Shown piece by piece: positions 35,800 to 45,019 of a stretch of DNA of 64,000 nt; position 1 is the first letter of the stretch, and each line of letters begins with the position of its first letter. The stretch covers positions 13,899 through 77,898 of the forward strand of contig CAOSWK010000005.1 of assembly GCA_948527295.1 (NCBI GenBank), read 5' to 3'. The notes under the pieces were generated by a model that had not been told where the DNA came from, made no database searches, and worked only from the letters and a program-made list of their open reading frames with translations. Source of the stretch: an uncultured Eubacteriales bacterium. GTDB lineage: Bacteria; Bacillota; Clostridia; Oscillospirales; Acutalibacteraceae. The translations under genes and the position numbers were made by a program.

Positions 35800-37902
35800 G
35801 TGCATGTGGAGGTTGCCTCTGGTGCGGGGTTTTGCTTTGGTGTGAGTAGGGCTATATCTGCTGTGGAGGGGCTTTTGGCCGAGGGTAAGCTGGTTTGCAC
35901 TTTGGGGCCGATTATACATAATGCTTATATGGTTGAGAAGCTTGAGCAAAAAGGCGTTCGCGTGGTTGATTGCCCGGAGGATGTTCGACCCGAGAAGGAC
36001 GAAGTTTTGGTTATACGCTCCCATGGTGTGGCCCGCGACGTCATTGAAAAAATAAATAAGCTAAGCGTAATGTACCTTGACGCTACGTGCCCATTTGTAA
36101 AAAAAATTCACAACATTGTGTCTGATACCTCAAGAAATGCTGATGTAATCTTGATTGCTGGGGATAAAAATCACCCGGAAGTCGTTGGAATCGCTGGTCA
36201 TTGCAATGCGGACTTCTATATTTTTAATGATTACGAGGAATTATTGGATATAATAAAGAAGAATGGCGAAGTTTTGGCGCGGGCGAATGTTTTGGTCGTT
36301 GCGCAGACTACCTTTAGCGTATCTCAGTGGCGGCGTTGTGCGGACTTTTTACGCTCGGAGTTTGAAGGCATTAAGGTTTTTAACACTATATGTGGAGCTA
36401 CCGCTAGCCGGCAGGATGAAGCTTGTAAGTTATCTAAAAAAGCCGATGTTATGCTTGTTATCGGGGGGCGAAAAAGCTCTAACACCGCGAAGCTATTTGA
36501 TATTTGCCAAAAAAATTGTAAATCTTTTTTTATAGAAACTGCGGATGATTTGCGATTTGATGATATAAAAAAGGCGAAATTAATTGGAATTACCGCCGGG
36601 GCATCGACGCCGGTTGATATTATAGAGGAGGTTAAACGGAAGATGGAAGATTTTTTGGAAAATAATGATGATGTTGGGCAGAGTGAAGGGGAAGAGGCAA
36701 GTTTTGAGCAAATGCTGGAGGAATCTTTAAAGAGCTTGACTACGGACGATAAGGTGGTTGGAACGGTTGTTGGGATCGCGCCGAATGAGGTTTATGTGGA
36801 CGTTGGTCGCAAGCAAGCTGGGTTTATTCCGGCTGATGAGCTCTCTAACGACCCCAATGTTAATCCGGAGGACGTTGTTAAGATCGGCGACGAGCTGAAT
36901 CTTTTGATTATGCGCACTAATGATCAGGATGGAACTATTATGCTTTCTAAGAAGCGAATTGACGCTTTGGAGGGCTTTAAGGATATTATTGAGGCCAAGG
37001 AGAACGGCACTGTTTTGTCTGGCAAGGTTGCTAACGTCATAAATGGCGGCATTATCGTGGTTACCAACGGCATGGAGGTGTTTGTTCCGGCTTCGCTTGC
37101 CACGGCTTCTCGCGGCGAAAGCTTGGAGGACTTGAAGGGCAAAGAGGTTAAGCTTCGAATTATAGACGTTAACGAGCGGCGCCGGAGAGCTGTGGGCTCG
37201 ATTCGTTCGGTCTTGATGGATGCTAAAAAAGCGGACATTGAAAGCTTTTTTGACACTCTTGAAGTGGGCAAAACCCTTCGTGGCAAGGTTAAGTCGTTTA
37301 CTAATTATGGCGCTTTTATTGATTTGGGGCCGATTGACGGGATGGTTCATGTTTCGGAACTGTCTTGGGATCGGGTTAAGCACCCCTCTGACGTTTTGAA
37401 TTTGGGCGACGAAGTTGAGGTTTGGGTTAAGAGCTTTGACAAGGACGCTGGGAAGATCTCTTTGACTTATAAGGATAACGGCGAGAACCCCTGGGAGACG
37501 CTTAAGAATGACTACCCGGTGGGGAGCGTTGTTGATGCTAAGATTGTTGGTTTGACGGATTACGGCGCTTTTGCTAACTTTTTGCCAGGCATTGATGGCT
37601 TGATTCATGTTTCTCAAATCTCTAACCGTCGGGTCGACAAGCCTCGCGATGTTTTGTCGATTGGCGATGTAGTTAAGGCCGCTATTATTGACATCGACTT
37701 TGACCGCCACAGAATCAGTTTGTCGATTAAAGCTTTGCTTGAGGATAAGGACGATGAGGTCGGCTCAGATGAAGAGGGAATGAATCCGGCTGAGGATGTG
37801 CCATCTGAGGCAGATAATTATGCTAATACAGAGGAAGCCGTTGCTAGCGGTGAGGCGAAATTTGAAAAAACTGAAGATACCGACACCTCTGCGGATGAAT
37901 AG
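35800..37902 (+). CDS. ispH: Fusion of HMBPP reductase IspH with four S1 RNA-binding domains
   Basis: 700 residues. Residues 1-285 are IspH, the last enzyme of the MEP isoprenoid pathway: the iron-sulfur cysteines are Cys12 (GFCFGV), Cys97 (ATCPFV) and Cys198 (TICGAT), with His40, His75 and His125 in IIHN, RSHG and NHPE. After an acidic linker (286-315) come four S1 domains at about 316-385, 403-470, 488-557 and 574-643, as in ribosomal protein S1. An acidic tail ends the chain. This IspH-RpsA fusion is known in Clostridia. The GTG start has a TTGGAGG SD. What the fusion achieves is not established. Confidence 0.93.
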   Translation: MHVEVASGAGFCFGVSRAISAVEGLLAEGKLVCTLGPIIHNAYMVEKLEQKGVRVVDCPEDVRPEKDEVLVIRSHGVARDVIEKINKLSVMYLDATCPFVKKIHNIVSDTSRNADVILIAGDKNHPEVVGIAGHCNADFYIFNDYEELLDIIKKNGEVLARANVLVVAQTTFSVSQWRRCADFLRSEFEGIKVFNTICGATASRQDEACKLSKKADVMLVIGGRKSSNTAKLFDICQKNCKSFFIETADDLRFDDIKKAKLIGITAGASTPVDIIEEVKRKMEDFLENNDDVGQSEGEEASFEQMLEESLKSLTTDDKVVGTVVGIAPNEVYVDVGRKQAGFIPADELSNDPNVNPEDVVKIGDELNLLIMRTNDQDGTIMLSKKRIDALEGFKDIIEAKENGTVLSGKVANVINGGIIVVTNGMEVFVPASLATASRGESLEDLKGKEVKLRIIDVNERRRRAVGSIRSVLMDAKKADIESFFDTLEVGKTLRGKVKSFTNYGAFIDLGPIDGMVHVSELSWDRVKHPSDVLNLGDEVEVWVKSFDKDAGKISLTYKDNGENPWETLKNDYPVGSVVDAKIVGLTDYGAFANFLPGIDGLIHVSQISNRRVDKPRDVLSIGDVVKAAIIDIDFDRHRISLSIKALLEDKDDEVGSDEEGMNPAEDVPSEADNYANTEEAVASGEAKFEKTEDTDTSADE

Positions 37903-37916
37903 TGTTAAAAAATGTG

Positions 37917-37945
37917 TTGCAAAAATTCGCTTTGTGTGGTATAAT
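37917..37945 (+). promoter_or_regulatory. Sigma-A promoter for rplS
   Basis: TTGCAA (37917-37922), 17-bp spacer, TATAAT (37940-37945) preceded by a GTGTGG stretch. It starts a leader of about 120 nt. Confidence 0.8.
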
Positions 37946-37951
37946 ATTAAA

Positions 37952-38071
37952 ACTGATGGCCGCTGATGAAAATTTTGTCGGTGGGGTTTAATTTGTAGCC
38001 TTTGCGCTATTGATTAAGGCGAGCAGTCCGCTGCTTTTTGTATGACTGCTTTATATTTTGGAGGATAGATT
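37952..38071 (+). promoter_or_regulatory. rplS leader RNA with mutually exclusive hairpins (candidate L19 leader)
   Basis: In the leader AGCAG (38022-38026) can pair with CTGCT (38031-38035), followed by TTTT as in a terminator. The same AGCAGT (38022-38027) can instead pair with ACTGCT (38045-38050). Such alternatives suggest attenuation or L19 feedback. An L19 leader motif is known in Firmicutes, but I could not compare it in detail. Confidence 0.45.
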
Positions 38072-38422
38072 ATGGATGCATTGAAAATTATTTCGCAGGA
38101 TTCTGTGAAAAGCGAAGTGCCGGAGTTTAATATTGGCGACACTGTTAAGGTTAGCGTTAATATTAAAGAGGGCGAGAGGGAACGAATTCAGATGTTTGAA
38201 GGCACTGTTATTGCTCGCAAGGGCAGCGGCGTTGCAGAGACTTTTACTGTTCGTCGGGTCTCTTATGGTGTTGGTGTGGAGAGAGTTTTTCCACTTCATT
38301 CGCCTAATGTGAAGGATATTAAGGTTATTCGGCGTGGTAAAGTTTGCAGAAGTAAACTTTATTATTTGCGCGATAGGTTGGGCAAGGCTGCTAAGGTTAA
38401 AGAGAAAATCGCTAAAGCTTAA
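38072..38422 (+). CDS. rplS: Ribosomal protein bL19
   Basis: 116 residues, with SD TTGGAGGA. FNIGDTVKVSVNIKEGERERIQMFEGTVIARKGSG and VERVFPLHSPNVKDIKVIRRGKVCRSKLYYLRDRLGKAAKVKE are canonical. L19 sits at the 30S-50S interface. lepB follows after 62 bp, a gene pair seen in Clostridia. Confidence 0.97.
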   Translation: MDALKIISQDSVKSEVPEFNIGDTVKVSVNIKEGERERIQMFEGTVIARKGSGVAETFTVRRVSYGVGVERVFPLHSPNVKDIKVIRRGKVCRSKLYYLRDRLGKAAKVKEKIAKA

Positions 38423-38484
38423 TTTGGGGGCCTTGTGTCCCTACTTTTATATTTTTGTTGCAGTAAAAATATGGAGGTGCTTTT

Positions 38485-39072
38485 ATGGAGGGCAAGACAC
38501 GCGGCGTTGTTATTAATGGATCTTTAGATAATGGAAATGTATCTAGGGTTGTTAAAGAGGTCTTTGAGTGGGGAAGCTCGTTGCTTTTTGCTTTTTCTAC
38601 ATGCTTTTTTATTACTATTTTTGTTATGTTCTTTACTGTCTCTGGTGACTCGATGCTGCCGACTCTGCACGATGGTGACAAATTGCTGGTGTATAAGTTT
38701 ATGTATGCTCCGAAAAGAGGCGACATTGTTACTATTGACACTAACGAACAGCTGGGCAAAAATATTATAAAGCGCGTTATTGGCCTTCCGGGAGACACCA
38801 TTAAAATTGATTACGATAAGCACGAAGTTTACGTGAACGGCCACCTTTTAAAGGAAGATTATATTAACGACCCCACTGCATTGAGTGGCGACGGGGCTAT
38901 ACTTAATAATACTGTATATTTGCTGCCTGATGGTCGTATTTGCGTTTTGGGCGATAATCGGAACCATTCGATGGACAGTAGATTTGGGAAAATTGGTTTT
39001 GTGTATGTAAATAAACTTTATGGCAGTGTATTTCTAAGATATTGGCCCATGGGAGATTTTCGAATTTTTTAA
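38485..39072 (+). CDS. lepB: Type I signal peptidase
   Basis: 195 residues. One N-terminal membrane segment (about 31-52) places the catalytic domain outside. The Ser nucleophile is in SGDSMLPTL and the Lys general base in IIKRVIGLPGD; GDNRNHSMDSRFG is the third family box. It would cleave Sec signal peptides, including candidates at the LRR proteins later in the window. SD GGAGG. Confidence 0.95.
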   Translation: MEGKTRGVVINGSLDNGNVSRVVKEVFEWGSSLLFAFSTCFFITIFVMFFTVSGDSMLPTLHDGDKLLVYKFMYAPKRGDIVTIDTNEQLGKNIIKRVIGLPGDTIKIDYDKHEVYVNGHLLKEDYINDPTALSGDGAILNNTVYLLPDGRICVLGDNRNHSMDSRFGKIGFVYVNKLYGSVFLRYWPMGDFRIF

Positions 39073-39093
39073 GTAAGATTGTTTTTTATAATG

Positions 39094-39140
39094 GCGCTCT
39101 TCATTTCGATTTAAGCTTGATTTGAAGAGTGCTATTTTTT
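39094..39140 (+). terminator. Terminator after lepB
   Basis: GCGCTCTTCA (39094-39103) pairs with TGAAGAGTGC (39123-39132) with one G-T, followed by TATTTTTT. Confidence 0.75.
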
Positions 39141-39150
39141 GCTTAAAAAA

Positions 39151-40080
39151 TTAAATTATGCTAATAAAGAAGCTGACTAATGGGACTGTCACTAAGCTGC
39201 AAGCGCTGGTGATTAACAATGTTGCTATGGCGTACTCTGCATTGTTGTTATACTTTTTTGATAAAATGGCTATTGCGGACATTGACGGCAGTGCGCAAAG
39301 TAGCACTACCGTTTTGACGATGTTTTCTGCAATTGGGACAAACTTTAGGATTGACCAAACTGCTATTGGGAACAGGATCATTTTGAAGAGTATCAAGATG
39401 TATATTTCGAAATTTATCAGGTATTTTTTGATGTTGAAAAAGCAAAAAAGGCCGCCGATGTATATCATGGAGAGTGCTGGAGTCATGTTCCCAAGCGGAG
39501 CTAGGGCTAAGAACATCATTTTTGGTAGTTTTAAGCCCAGTGCGACCGCAGTTAGTGAGAAAATTATTGCTAACAGTGCTGGATTTATGAAGTTTTTTAA
39601 GCATTTAAAGTTGTATGCATTCAGATTTGAGGCCAGTTTTACGCCTAAGGTCCAGAGCATAAATTGGTCTACAACTATGCACAAGGACATAAAAATTCCG
39701 CCCTCTTTGCCGTACAGCGCTAAGATCAGTGGAATTCCGATGAAACCTGCATTTGAGAAGGTCGCCATGGCTTTGTAAATGTTAGCTTTTTGAGGATCAA
39801 AATTGAAAAACCGCACTATAACGCAGTTTGAAAGATATAAAAGCACGAAAGAAGCCAGGTATACTATAAATATGGGCGATGCAGCGATTAAGTCGCCTAA
39901 AGACGGACCTGCCAGGAGGTTACAGACCAGCATGATAGGCATTGAGACGTTTATTATGAATTTTGATATTGAGTTGAGTGAGGATTCATCGAAGATTTTG
40001 CACTTGACGCATAAAATTCCGATGGCCACAAAAAAGGCGAAGACAAACAGTTGCTGCAAAATAATAAAAAATTGTGCCAT
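39151..40080 (-). CDS. AEC-family (auxin efflux carrier-like) transporter
   Basis: 309 residues from ATG 40080, chosen because AAGGAGG sits before it; the frame is open to 40173. About ten hydrophobic helices, with the family features LNSISKFIINVSMPIMLVCN at the second helix and ATFSNAGFIGIPL in the middle. Bacterial members move organic acids such as malate. The substrate here is unknown. It follows the Rossmann-fold gene upstream on the same strand across a structured gap. Confidence 0.85.
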   Translation of the reverse strand: MAQFFIILQQLFVFAFFVAIGILCVKCKIFDESSLNSISKFIINVSMPIMLVCNLLAGPSLGDLIAASPIFIVYLASFVLLYLSNCVIVRFFNFDPQKANIYKAMATFSNAGFIGIPLILALYGKEGGIFMSLCIVVDQFMLWTLGVKLASNLNAYNFKCLKNFINPALLAIIFSLTAVALGLKLPKMMFLALAPLGNMTPALSMIYIGGLFCFFNIKKYLINFEIYILILFKMILFPIAVWSILKFVPIAENIVKTVVLLCALPSMSAIAILSKKYNNNAEYAIATLLITSACSLVTVPLVSFFISII

Positions 40081-40114
40081 GATCAAAACCTCCTTGTTTG
40101 GCATGCTGCATAAA

Positions 40115-40192
40115 AATAAAAAAAGCCCCTTCTTGCTAAAAGTTTGCCGCAAATTTAAAAACATTGCGTGCATTATAAGTCAAGAAGGGGAG
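40115..40192 (-). terminator. Long-range terminator or attenuator between the Rossmann gene and the AEC transporter
   Basis: On the minus strand CCCCTTCTTG (40190-40181) pairs perfectly with CAAGAAGGGG (40135-40126), with about 45 nt in the loop, followed by CTTTTTTTATTTTT. The stem-plus-T-run is terminator-like; the large loop and its position 40 nt before the transporter ATG suggest attenuation. Confidence 0.6.
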
Positions 40193-40221
40193 AGACGAGA
40201 TTTTTGTTTTATCTAGGTTTT

Positions 40222-41850
40222 CTAAATATTGCAAGTTTTGCGGCCTTTTTCTTGCAGATTATAATAGTACGCGAGGATTTCGCCTATGTCGTAGTCATTA
40301 TCGATGGCGGCGGCGTCCCTGTTTAGGATGAAATTTTTGTCGTCTAAAACCTTCTTGGCGTCGTTATAGACGTAGTCTATGGTCTCTTTCCAGAATAAAA
40401 TGTTCTCGGCACGAAGGTCCACCCAGCCCACCTGGATCCACTTTTCTAGGCGTTCCCGTGTAATGGTCAGATTGCTATCTTTGCCCGGAAACAAGCTATA
40501 ATCGCCTATGTACACGTTCTCATTTTCTGTAACTATCGGCAAACCTAGCGACAGCATCTCTATGATTAAATCTTTGTCCGACTCCAAATTTTGAACAATC
40601 AAGTCATACAGCTCTTTGATGTCTATTTTTTTTAGGTCGTCCACAGTTTTGCAGACCTTTTTGATCATATACAGCTCATACAACCGCTTTGCGACGGTAA
40701 CTCCGAGGTTTCCCGTTGCGATGCTTGTTGTGCGGTTTTCTTGCATCAAATTTAAAAGCTCTGTTTTTATCTTCTCTACCATGGTCTTGCCGGCAAAAGT
40801 CGAGCTCAACATGCCAGAGTCCATGTAGTTTAGCATGTTTTTCTTGGTTTGGCCGCAGATGTCTTCAATGGCGGCGTTGGCGACTTCCTCTTTGGTTATA
40901 GCCTCCATTTGGCCGACGGCCGTGAGTGCAGAGAGCTCGTACAAAGAGTAAACGTGATTTTCCCCCGCGCGAACAACCGGGAATTTAAGGTATTCTTCGC
41001 TGACTCCCTTAGAATATTCAAGTGTGTCGCCTTCTTTGAGCCTCAGTTTTTTAGGATTATTAATTTTTTTGACTAGCCCAACATCAGTTTCAATCGGCTC
41101 AAACTTTGTGCTATCGTAGCCTACAAACGTTGCCGGAATCAATAGGCTGATGTTAAGGTTTGTGGTGTGAGATAGGTTCCACAGCAGCTGATGCAAAACC
41201 CCAGCAGCAGAAATCTTGCCCATCAATGCAAAGGAGAGCGAAGATTTTGGCGTGTCTCCGTGAGTGTACGGCATGTTCATGCCCATTCCGCCAAGGCCTG
41301 TTGTCGAGATTTTTAAATATTTTTTTACCTTAAAGTCCTCCATGGCAAGCTTCAAAGAATACACAAAGTTTATGGCCTTCGGCACAAAGTCGTTAAGAAG
41401 GATGCTCACAGAAGTGTTGACGTCAATTTGCGCGCTTTTGCTGACTTTGCTTAATATCAACTCTGGCTTATAATGATTACCAAGCACCGTCCCGGAGTTT
41501 ATAGCATCCACGATTAAGTCTGGGCGCCACTTTTGAACCAACTTATATAAAGTTGACTTTTTCAAAATATCGGGCCCCAAGTCAGAGTAGTAAAATTGCA
41601 AAAGCTCGTCCTTGCATTTTAGCTTTTCTTGCATGTTTGTTAGCTTGTTGAATTCATACGGCATAAAAACATTGCCATACGACGAGATCAGTTCAATATT
41701 TTTGCAGTATTTAGAAAAATATTTGCAACAGTTATCAGATTCGTTTTTGGTTAAATTATGCAATATAATCTTTTCGGGTTTCTGCTCAATAATTCTTCTT
41801 GTTATTGCTTTGCCGATTTGGCCAACGCCAAGAACTAAAATTGTTTTCAT
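40222..41850 (-). CDS. Rossmann-fold NAD(P)-dependent protein of unknown function
   Basis: 542 residues. The extreme N-terminus is a dinucleotide-binding fold (ILVLGVGQIGKAITRRI, glycine motif G-x-G-x-x-G). Later conserved-looking segments include DLIVDAINSGTVLG, KISTTGLGGMGMNMPYTHGD and TSIATGNLGVTVAKRLYELYM. The layout resembles saccharopine-dehydrogenase or short-chain-dehydrogenase-like proteins, but I cannot name a reaction. No membrane segments. The AEC transporter downstream on the same strand may move its substrate or product. SD GGAGG before the ATG. Confidence 0.6.
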   Translation of the reverse strand: MKTILVLGVGQIGKAITRRIIEQKPEKIILHNLTKNESDNCCKYFSKYCKNIELISSYGNVFMPYEFNKLTNMQEKLKCKDELLQFYYSDLGPDILKKSTLYKLVQKWRPDLIVDAINSGTVLGNHYKPELILSKVSKSAQIDVNTSVSILLNDFVPKAINFVYSLKLAMEDFKVKKYLKISTTGLGGMGMNMPYTHGDTPKSSLSFALMGKISAAGVLHQLLWNLSHTTNLNISLLIPATFVGYDSTKFEPIETDVGLVKKINNPKKLRLKEGDTLEYSKGVSEEYLKFPVVRAGENHVYSLYELSALTAVGQMEAITKEEVANAAIEDICGQTKKNMLNYMDSGMLSSTFAGKTMVEKIKTELLNLMQENRTTSIATGNLGVTVAKRLYELYMIKKVCKTVDDLKKIDIKELYDLIVQNLESDKDLIIEMLSLGLPIVTENENVYIGDYSLFPGKDSNLTITRERLEKWIQVGWVDLRAENILFWKETIDYVYNDAKKVLDDKNFILNRDAAAIDNDYDIGEILAYYYNLQEKGRKTCNI

Positions 41851-42167
41851 AATTGTGATTCCTCCAACTTTTAAAGCATATAATTAAATAAAATACTAGG
41901 TTAGATCTTTATTAAAATTTTTAACTCACACACGCTTTTCATTTTACAAAAAACAAACTATTAATATAAAAAACTCATCATTTTTCTTGTTGATTCCACA
42001 AAAACAGTCCTTTCTATGAATTATTCTAAAAATCTATAAAAATAAAATTAATAAAGCTTGTAAACCATATGATATATTGATAATATAGAATAGTTTGTCG
42101 AATCTTGTCTGTGGAGTGGTTTTTTATAAAATTCTGGCAAAGGCTAATATTTGGAGGTTAATATAAA

Positions 42168-42215
42168 ATGTTAACAAATTTAGTGTGGGCTTATCGATTA
42201 TTAAGGTATAAGTAA
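42168..42215 (+). CDS. Candidate 15-residue peptide ORF with perfect SD
   Basis: ATG 42168 is preceded by TTGGAGG at ideal spacing and encodes MLTNLVWAYRLLRYK. It lies in the 415-bp gap (41,866-42,280) between the Rossmann gene and the tRNA, which otherwise holds A/T-rich DNA and the tRNA promoter. It could be a tiny membrane peptide, a leader peptide, or the left-over start of a lost gene. Confidence 0.3.
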   Translation: MLTNLVWAYRLLRYK

Positions 42216-42233
42216 CAATCTTTGAAATTAATG

Positions 42234-42262
42234 TTTACTTTTGTGAACAAATCGTGTATAAT
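42234..42262 (+). promoter_or_regulatory. Promoter of the tRNA-fMet gene
   Basis: TTTACT (42234-42239), 17-bp spacer, TATAAT (42257-42262), 18 bp before the mature tRNA 5' end. Confidence 0.75.
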
Positions 42263-42280
42263 GAATATCATTAAAGTTAA

Positions 42281-42357
<77 letters not shown>

Positions 42358-42839
42358 CAGTGACGGTTTCGGGCACCGGCGCGCCCGGCTACAACGTTGA
42401 CATTATTGAAGGCAGCGAGGCTCTAGCCACAACGAAGGTAGATTCCAATGGTTAATGGTCTGCGCCGCTAAGCAACCTTCCCGGCGCCACCCATAATGTC
42501 TTAATAACTCAAGCCAACTCCTACGGCAACGCCTTTCCAGCGGTGCCTTTAATTTTTAAAATCCTAAAAATACCGACACTTGACCTCTTTGACATTATCC
42601 TGACAGAGAATCTGACCTACAACGGCACGGTAAAGCAGTTTAAGGTCACTTTAAAGCCCAACGTAACGGGCATGGGAAACTTTATTGTAAAATACTTCAG
42701 AGTTAACCCGGACGGAACCGAGACAGAATTAGACGGGCCGCCCACCGATGTCGGTAGATACAGAGCCTTTCTTTATATAGAAAAAGGCACTGATTACACC
42801 GACGCAGTCTTGCGTATTGTGTATTTCCCTAAAAGTTAA
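42358..42839 (+). pseudogene. C-terminal fragment of a large surface protein (Ig-like plus MBG-like domains), broken
   Basis: Starting immediately after the tRNA CCA, one frame encodes a bacterial Ig-like repeat (VTVSGTGAPGYNVDIIEG...NG-stop-WSAPLSNLPGATH) then an MBG-like repeat (LTYNGTVKQFKVTLKPNVTGMG, KYFRVNPDGTETELDGPPT, EKGTDYTDAVLRIV) ending in a normal stop at 42837-42839. A TAA at 42453-42455 interrupts the first repeat, both halves being in the same frame. There is no promoter, SD or signal peptide. It is a 3' remnant of an adhesin gene related to those at 62,893 and 63,928. Confidence 0.75.
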
Positions 42840-42983
42840 AAACGTGTTGTATATAGCATCAAGTTTTATCATGGTGAGTAAAAATCTTGTTAAAGCCCTT
42901 ATCACACAAATTGAAAAAGCGCTCGACTTCGTTGTGATAACTGTAAAATAATGTTGAAAAAATGTAATGTTATTAATACTGTA

Positions 42984-43973
42984 CTATGAAGCTAATTTAT
43001 AATTTTTGTCATTATTAGGGTTAAAACTACGCTGATAATCAAAATCCGGGTTCATTTTTAACTTCGATACATATGGCTCCATTACATAGTCATAAATATC
43101 ATTTTTATCGTGTGCGTAAAAATCAGTCATTGTCCGTTTAAGGTTTTCTGCATGGTCTGCAAGGCCTCTATCTTTTTTCTTTATATATTCGCTTTTAGAT
43201 TTACAAAAATAATGGTTTATCCTTAACTTCTTATAATCACAGCCATAATTAAAAGGCCCAGTTATCTTTTCTCCATTTTCATTTACACAATAGTAGTCCC
43301 GTTCGTATTCACAAGAATGTGGGTCTAGCATTTTAATAACTCTGCGAGGATTGCAGATTGTTTTTATATGCTTATTAACTTCAAAATCATTTACAGATCT
43401 ATATTTATAGTTTTCTATAACCAGCCCCGCCGGTTTTTTTGTTAATCCTGATGAACCATACACTAACCAATTTACTCCCACGCCAGCTATTTTATTATCC
43501 TTTTTCATTATATCATCTATTGCATAAACAAGGCTATCTTGCTCAACCGGCATTACGAATTCATCCAAGTCTATAAATCCCATGTATTTGGTTTTGTTTT
43601 TATAATTATTAACCGCTTCTTGATAAGCCACTAACTGTTGTGCACGACCAGGAAAATATTTATAAACGACTTCGCCACTATTTATATAATCCCTTAGCAC
43701 ATCTTCTAGATTATCCGTACTTTCATTATCGTAAATATAAAATTTGGTCACACCAACTAGCTTATGAAATTCAATCCATTCTTTTATATATGGGCCTTCG
43801 TTTTTTGCTATAGCCACAAACGACAAATTGTCATCGTATTTGTTGTTATCACCAAAATTTATAAAATCTTTTAAATAACTAGATGTACCTAGTAAATATA
43901 ATATTCCAACAAAAGATAAGCTAAAAAATGTTATTAATAAAAATTTTTTCTTTGATACGTGAATTTTAGACAT
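42984..43973 (-). CDS. Membrane-anchored glycosyltransferase, GT92-like
   Basis: 329 residues. One membrane segment at about 11-29, then a GT-A type transferase: FVAIAKNEGPYIKEWIEFHKLVGV at 52-75, YDNESTDN at 81-88, and the metal-binding DLDEF at 135-139. Segments near LDPHSCEYE and RINHYFCKSKSEYIKK resemble the GT92 family (also called DUF23). It would add sugars to glycans or surface proteins; the acceptor is unknown. AAGGAG is its SD. A/T-rich relative to the core, consistent with being part of the island. Confidence 0.8.
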   Translation of the reverse strand: MSKIHVSKKKFLLITFFSLSFVGILYLLGTSSYLKDFINFGDNNKYDDNLSFVAIAKNEGPYIKEWIEFHKLVGVTKFYIYDNESTDNLEDVLRDYINSGEVVYKYFPGRAQQLVAYQEAVNNYKNKTKYMGFIDLDEFVMPVEQDSLVYAIDDIMKKDNKIAGVGVNWLVYGSSGLTKKPAGLVIENYKYRSVNDFEVNKHIKTICNPRRVIKMLDPHSCEYERDYYCVNENGEKITGPFNYGCDYKKLRINHYFCKSKSEYIKKKDRGLADHAENLKRTMTDFYAHDKNDIYDYVMEPYVSKLKMNPDFDYQRSFNPNNDKNYKLAS

Positions 43974-44089
43974 AATATAATTGTTTTCTCCTTCATTAAG
44001 TTGAACAAAATTAAAAAATAAGCATGTATGATTTTTTTATTTTCCTTTTCTATACCTTCTTTTAATTGTAAAAAAATTAAAAGGCTTCG

Positions 44090-44568
44090 TTCGTTATTCC
44101 ATAATACATATCAACAAGCATTTCAGTCGGGTCCCGAAGTCAACACCCATAATGGCGACATAGTTACCGCTAGATTTTTTAATCCAGCAAAACATATCGG
44201 CTTCTTTGCCAAAATTCTTCGAAAACGAGATATACTTAACTCGGTCATCTTTTTTACTTAATCCACAAAGACTAATTCAAACATTTTTTGTCCACTCATT
44301 TTATCGGCTATTTTGTAAATTTCATAATAAAAAATTGAGATGGCCTCTTGTTTGTTAAGGAACTACGCCTGGTATTAAATCCAAAATTATCACCATCTTG
44401 CTTAATTATGTCAACATTATAATATATTTTGCCCTTTTTGTCAGCAGCAACAGCATTATGGTAATAAAATATTATTTTCAGTACGTTGTAAAATACCTGC
44501 GAAACTTTAGACTTAATCAAAAAGGGCTTGTTAGTTGAAAATATCTTAGAGCTTTCAGAAAAGCACAA
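44090..44568 (-). pseudogene. Frameshifted remnant of an unidentified gene
   Basis: On the minus strand three protein-like segments follow each other in different frames: IYYNVDIIKQDGDNFGFNTR, then FYYEIYKIADKMSGQKMFEL, then KYISFSKNFGKEADMFCWIK with MGVDFGTRLK after it. Each is in the right order and close to the next, as in a gene broken by single-base indels. I cannot assign a family. Confidence 0.4.
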
Positions 44569-44601
44569 ACAACAAAACCAAAAATAAAGGAGAAAACACC
44601 A

Positions 44602-44940
44602 ATGCTAATACTATTTACAGCAGAGCCCACACTTACATTATTAGCAATCTACCAAGAACGAATATACAGGTATTTTCAAGAACTGACACTATCGATATTC
44701 CGCAAAGTTTGCCATAAAGAACGATTTGCTACTCGTGAAGAATGCTATTGCGTGCACAAAGACTGATTATTTACACAGAATTCGGACGCAACGAATTTTT
44801 CTTTTGCCGAGCTTTTCTGTTCAGCAAAGAAAAACAAATTGCCCATTTTATATCCCAAAAAGGAGATGATTGAAATTGAGTTATCCGAATATGATTTTTT
44901 AAAACGTGCAAGACAGTGTGAATCAGCGGCTTTTGGATAA
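44602..44940 (+). pseudogene. Possible broken plus-strand gene (two in-frame stops)
   Basis: An ATG at 44602 with TAAAGGAG 9 bases upstream opens a 54-residue frame that stops at TGA 44764-44766, then continues in the same frame with protein-like sequence (NFSFAELFCSAKKNKLPILY, MIEIELSEYDFLKRARQCES) to a TAA at 44938. The minus strand is also partly open here, so strand choice is uncertain. No family recognised. Confidence 0.3.
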
Positions 44941-45019
44941 AGAAGAAAAGATTTATTTCTGAATTTTGGGAACAGACCGGAAAACCAAATTGGGATGGGG
45001 ATTTCGTCCAAAAACTTAG

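Noticed and set aside
36727..37710. 327-residue open frame antisense to the S1 part of ispH-S1
   Set aside because: Reverse image of four similar S1 repeats; Asn/Arg/Ile-rich, no SD.
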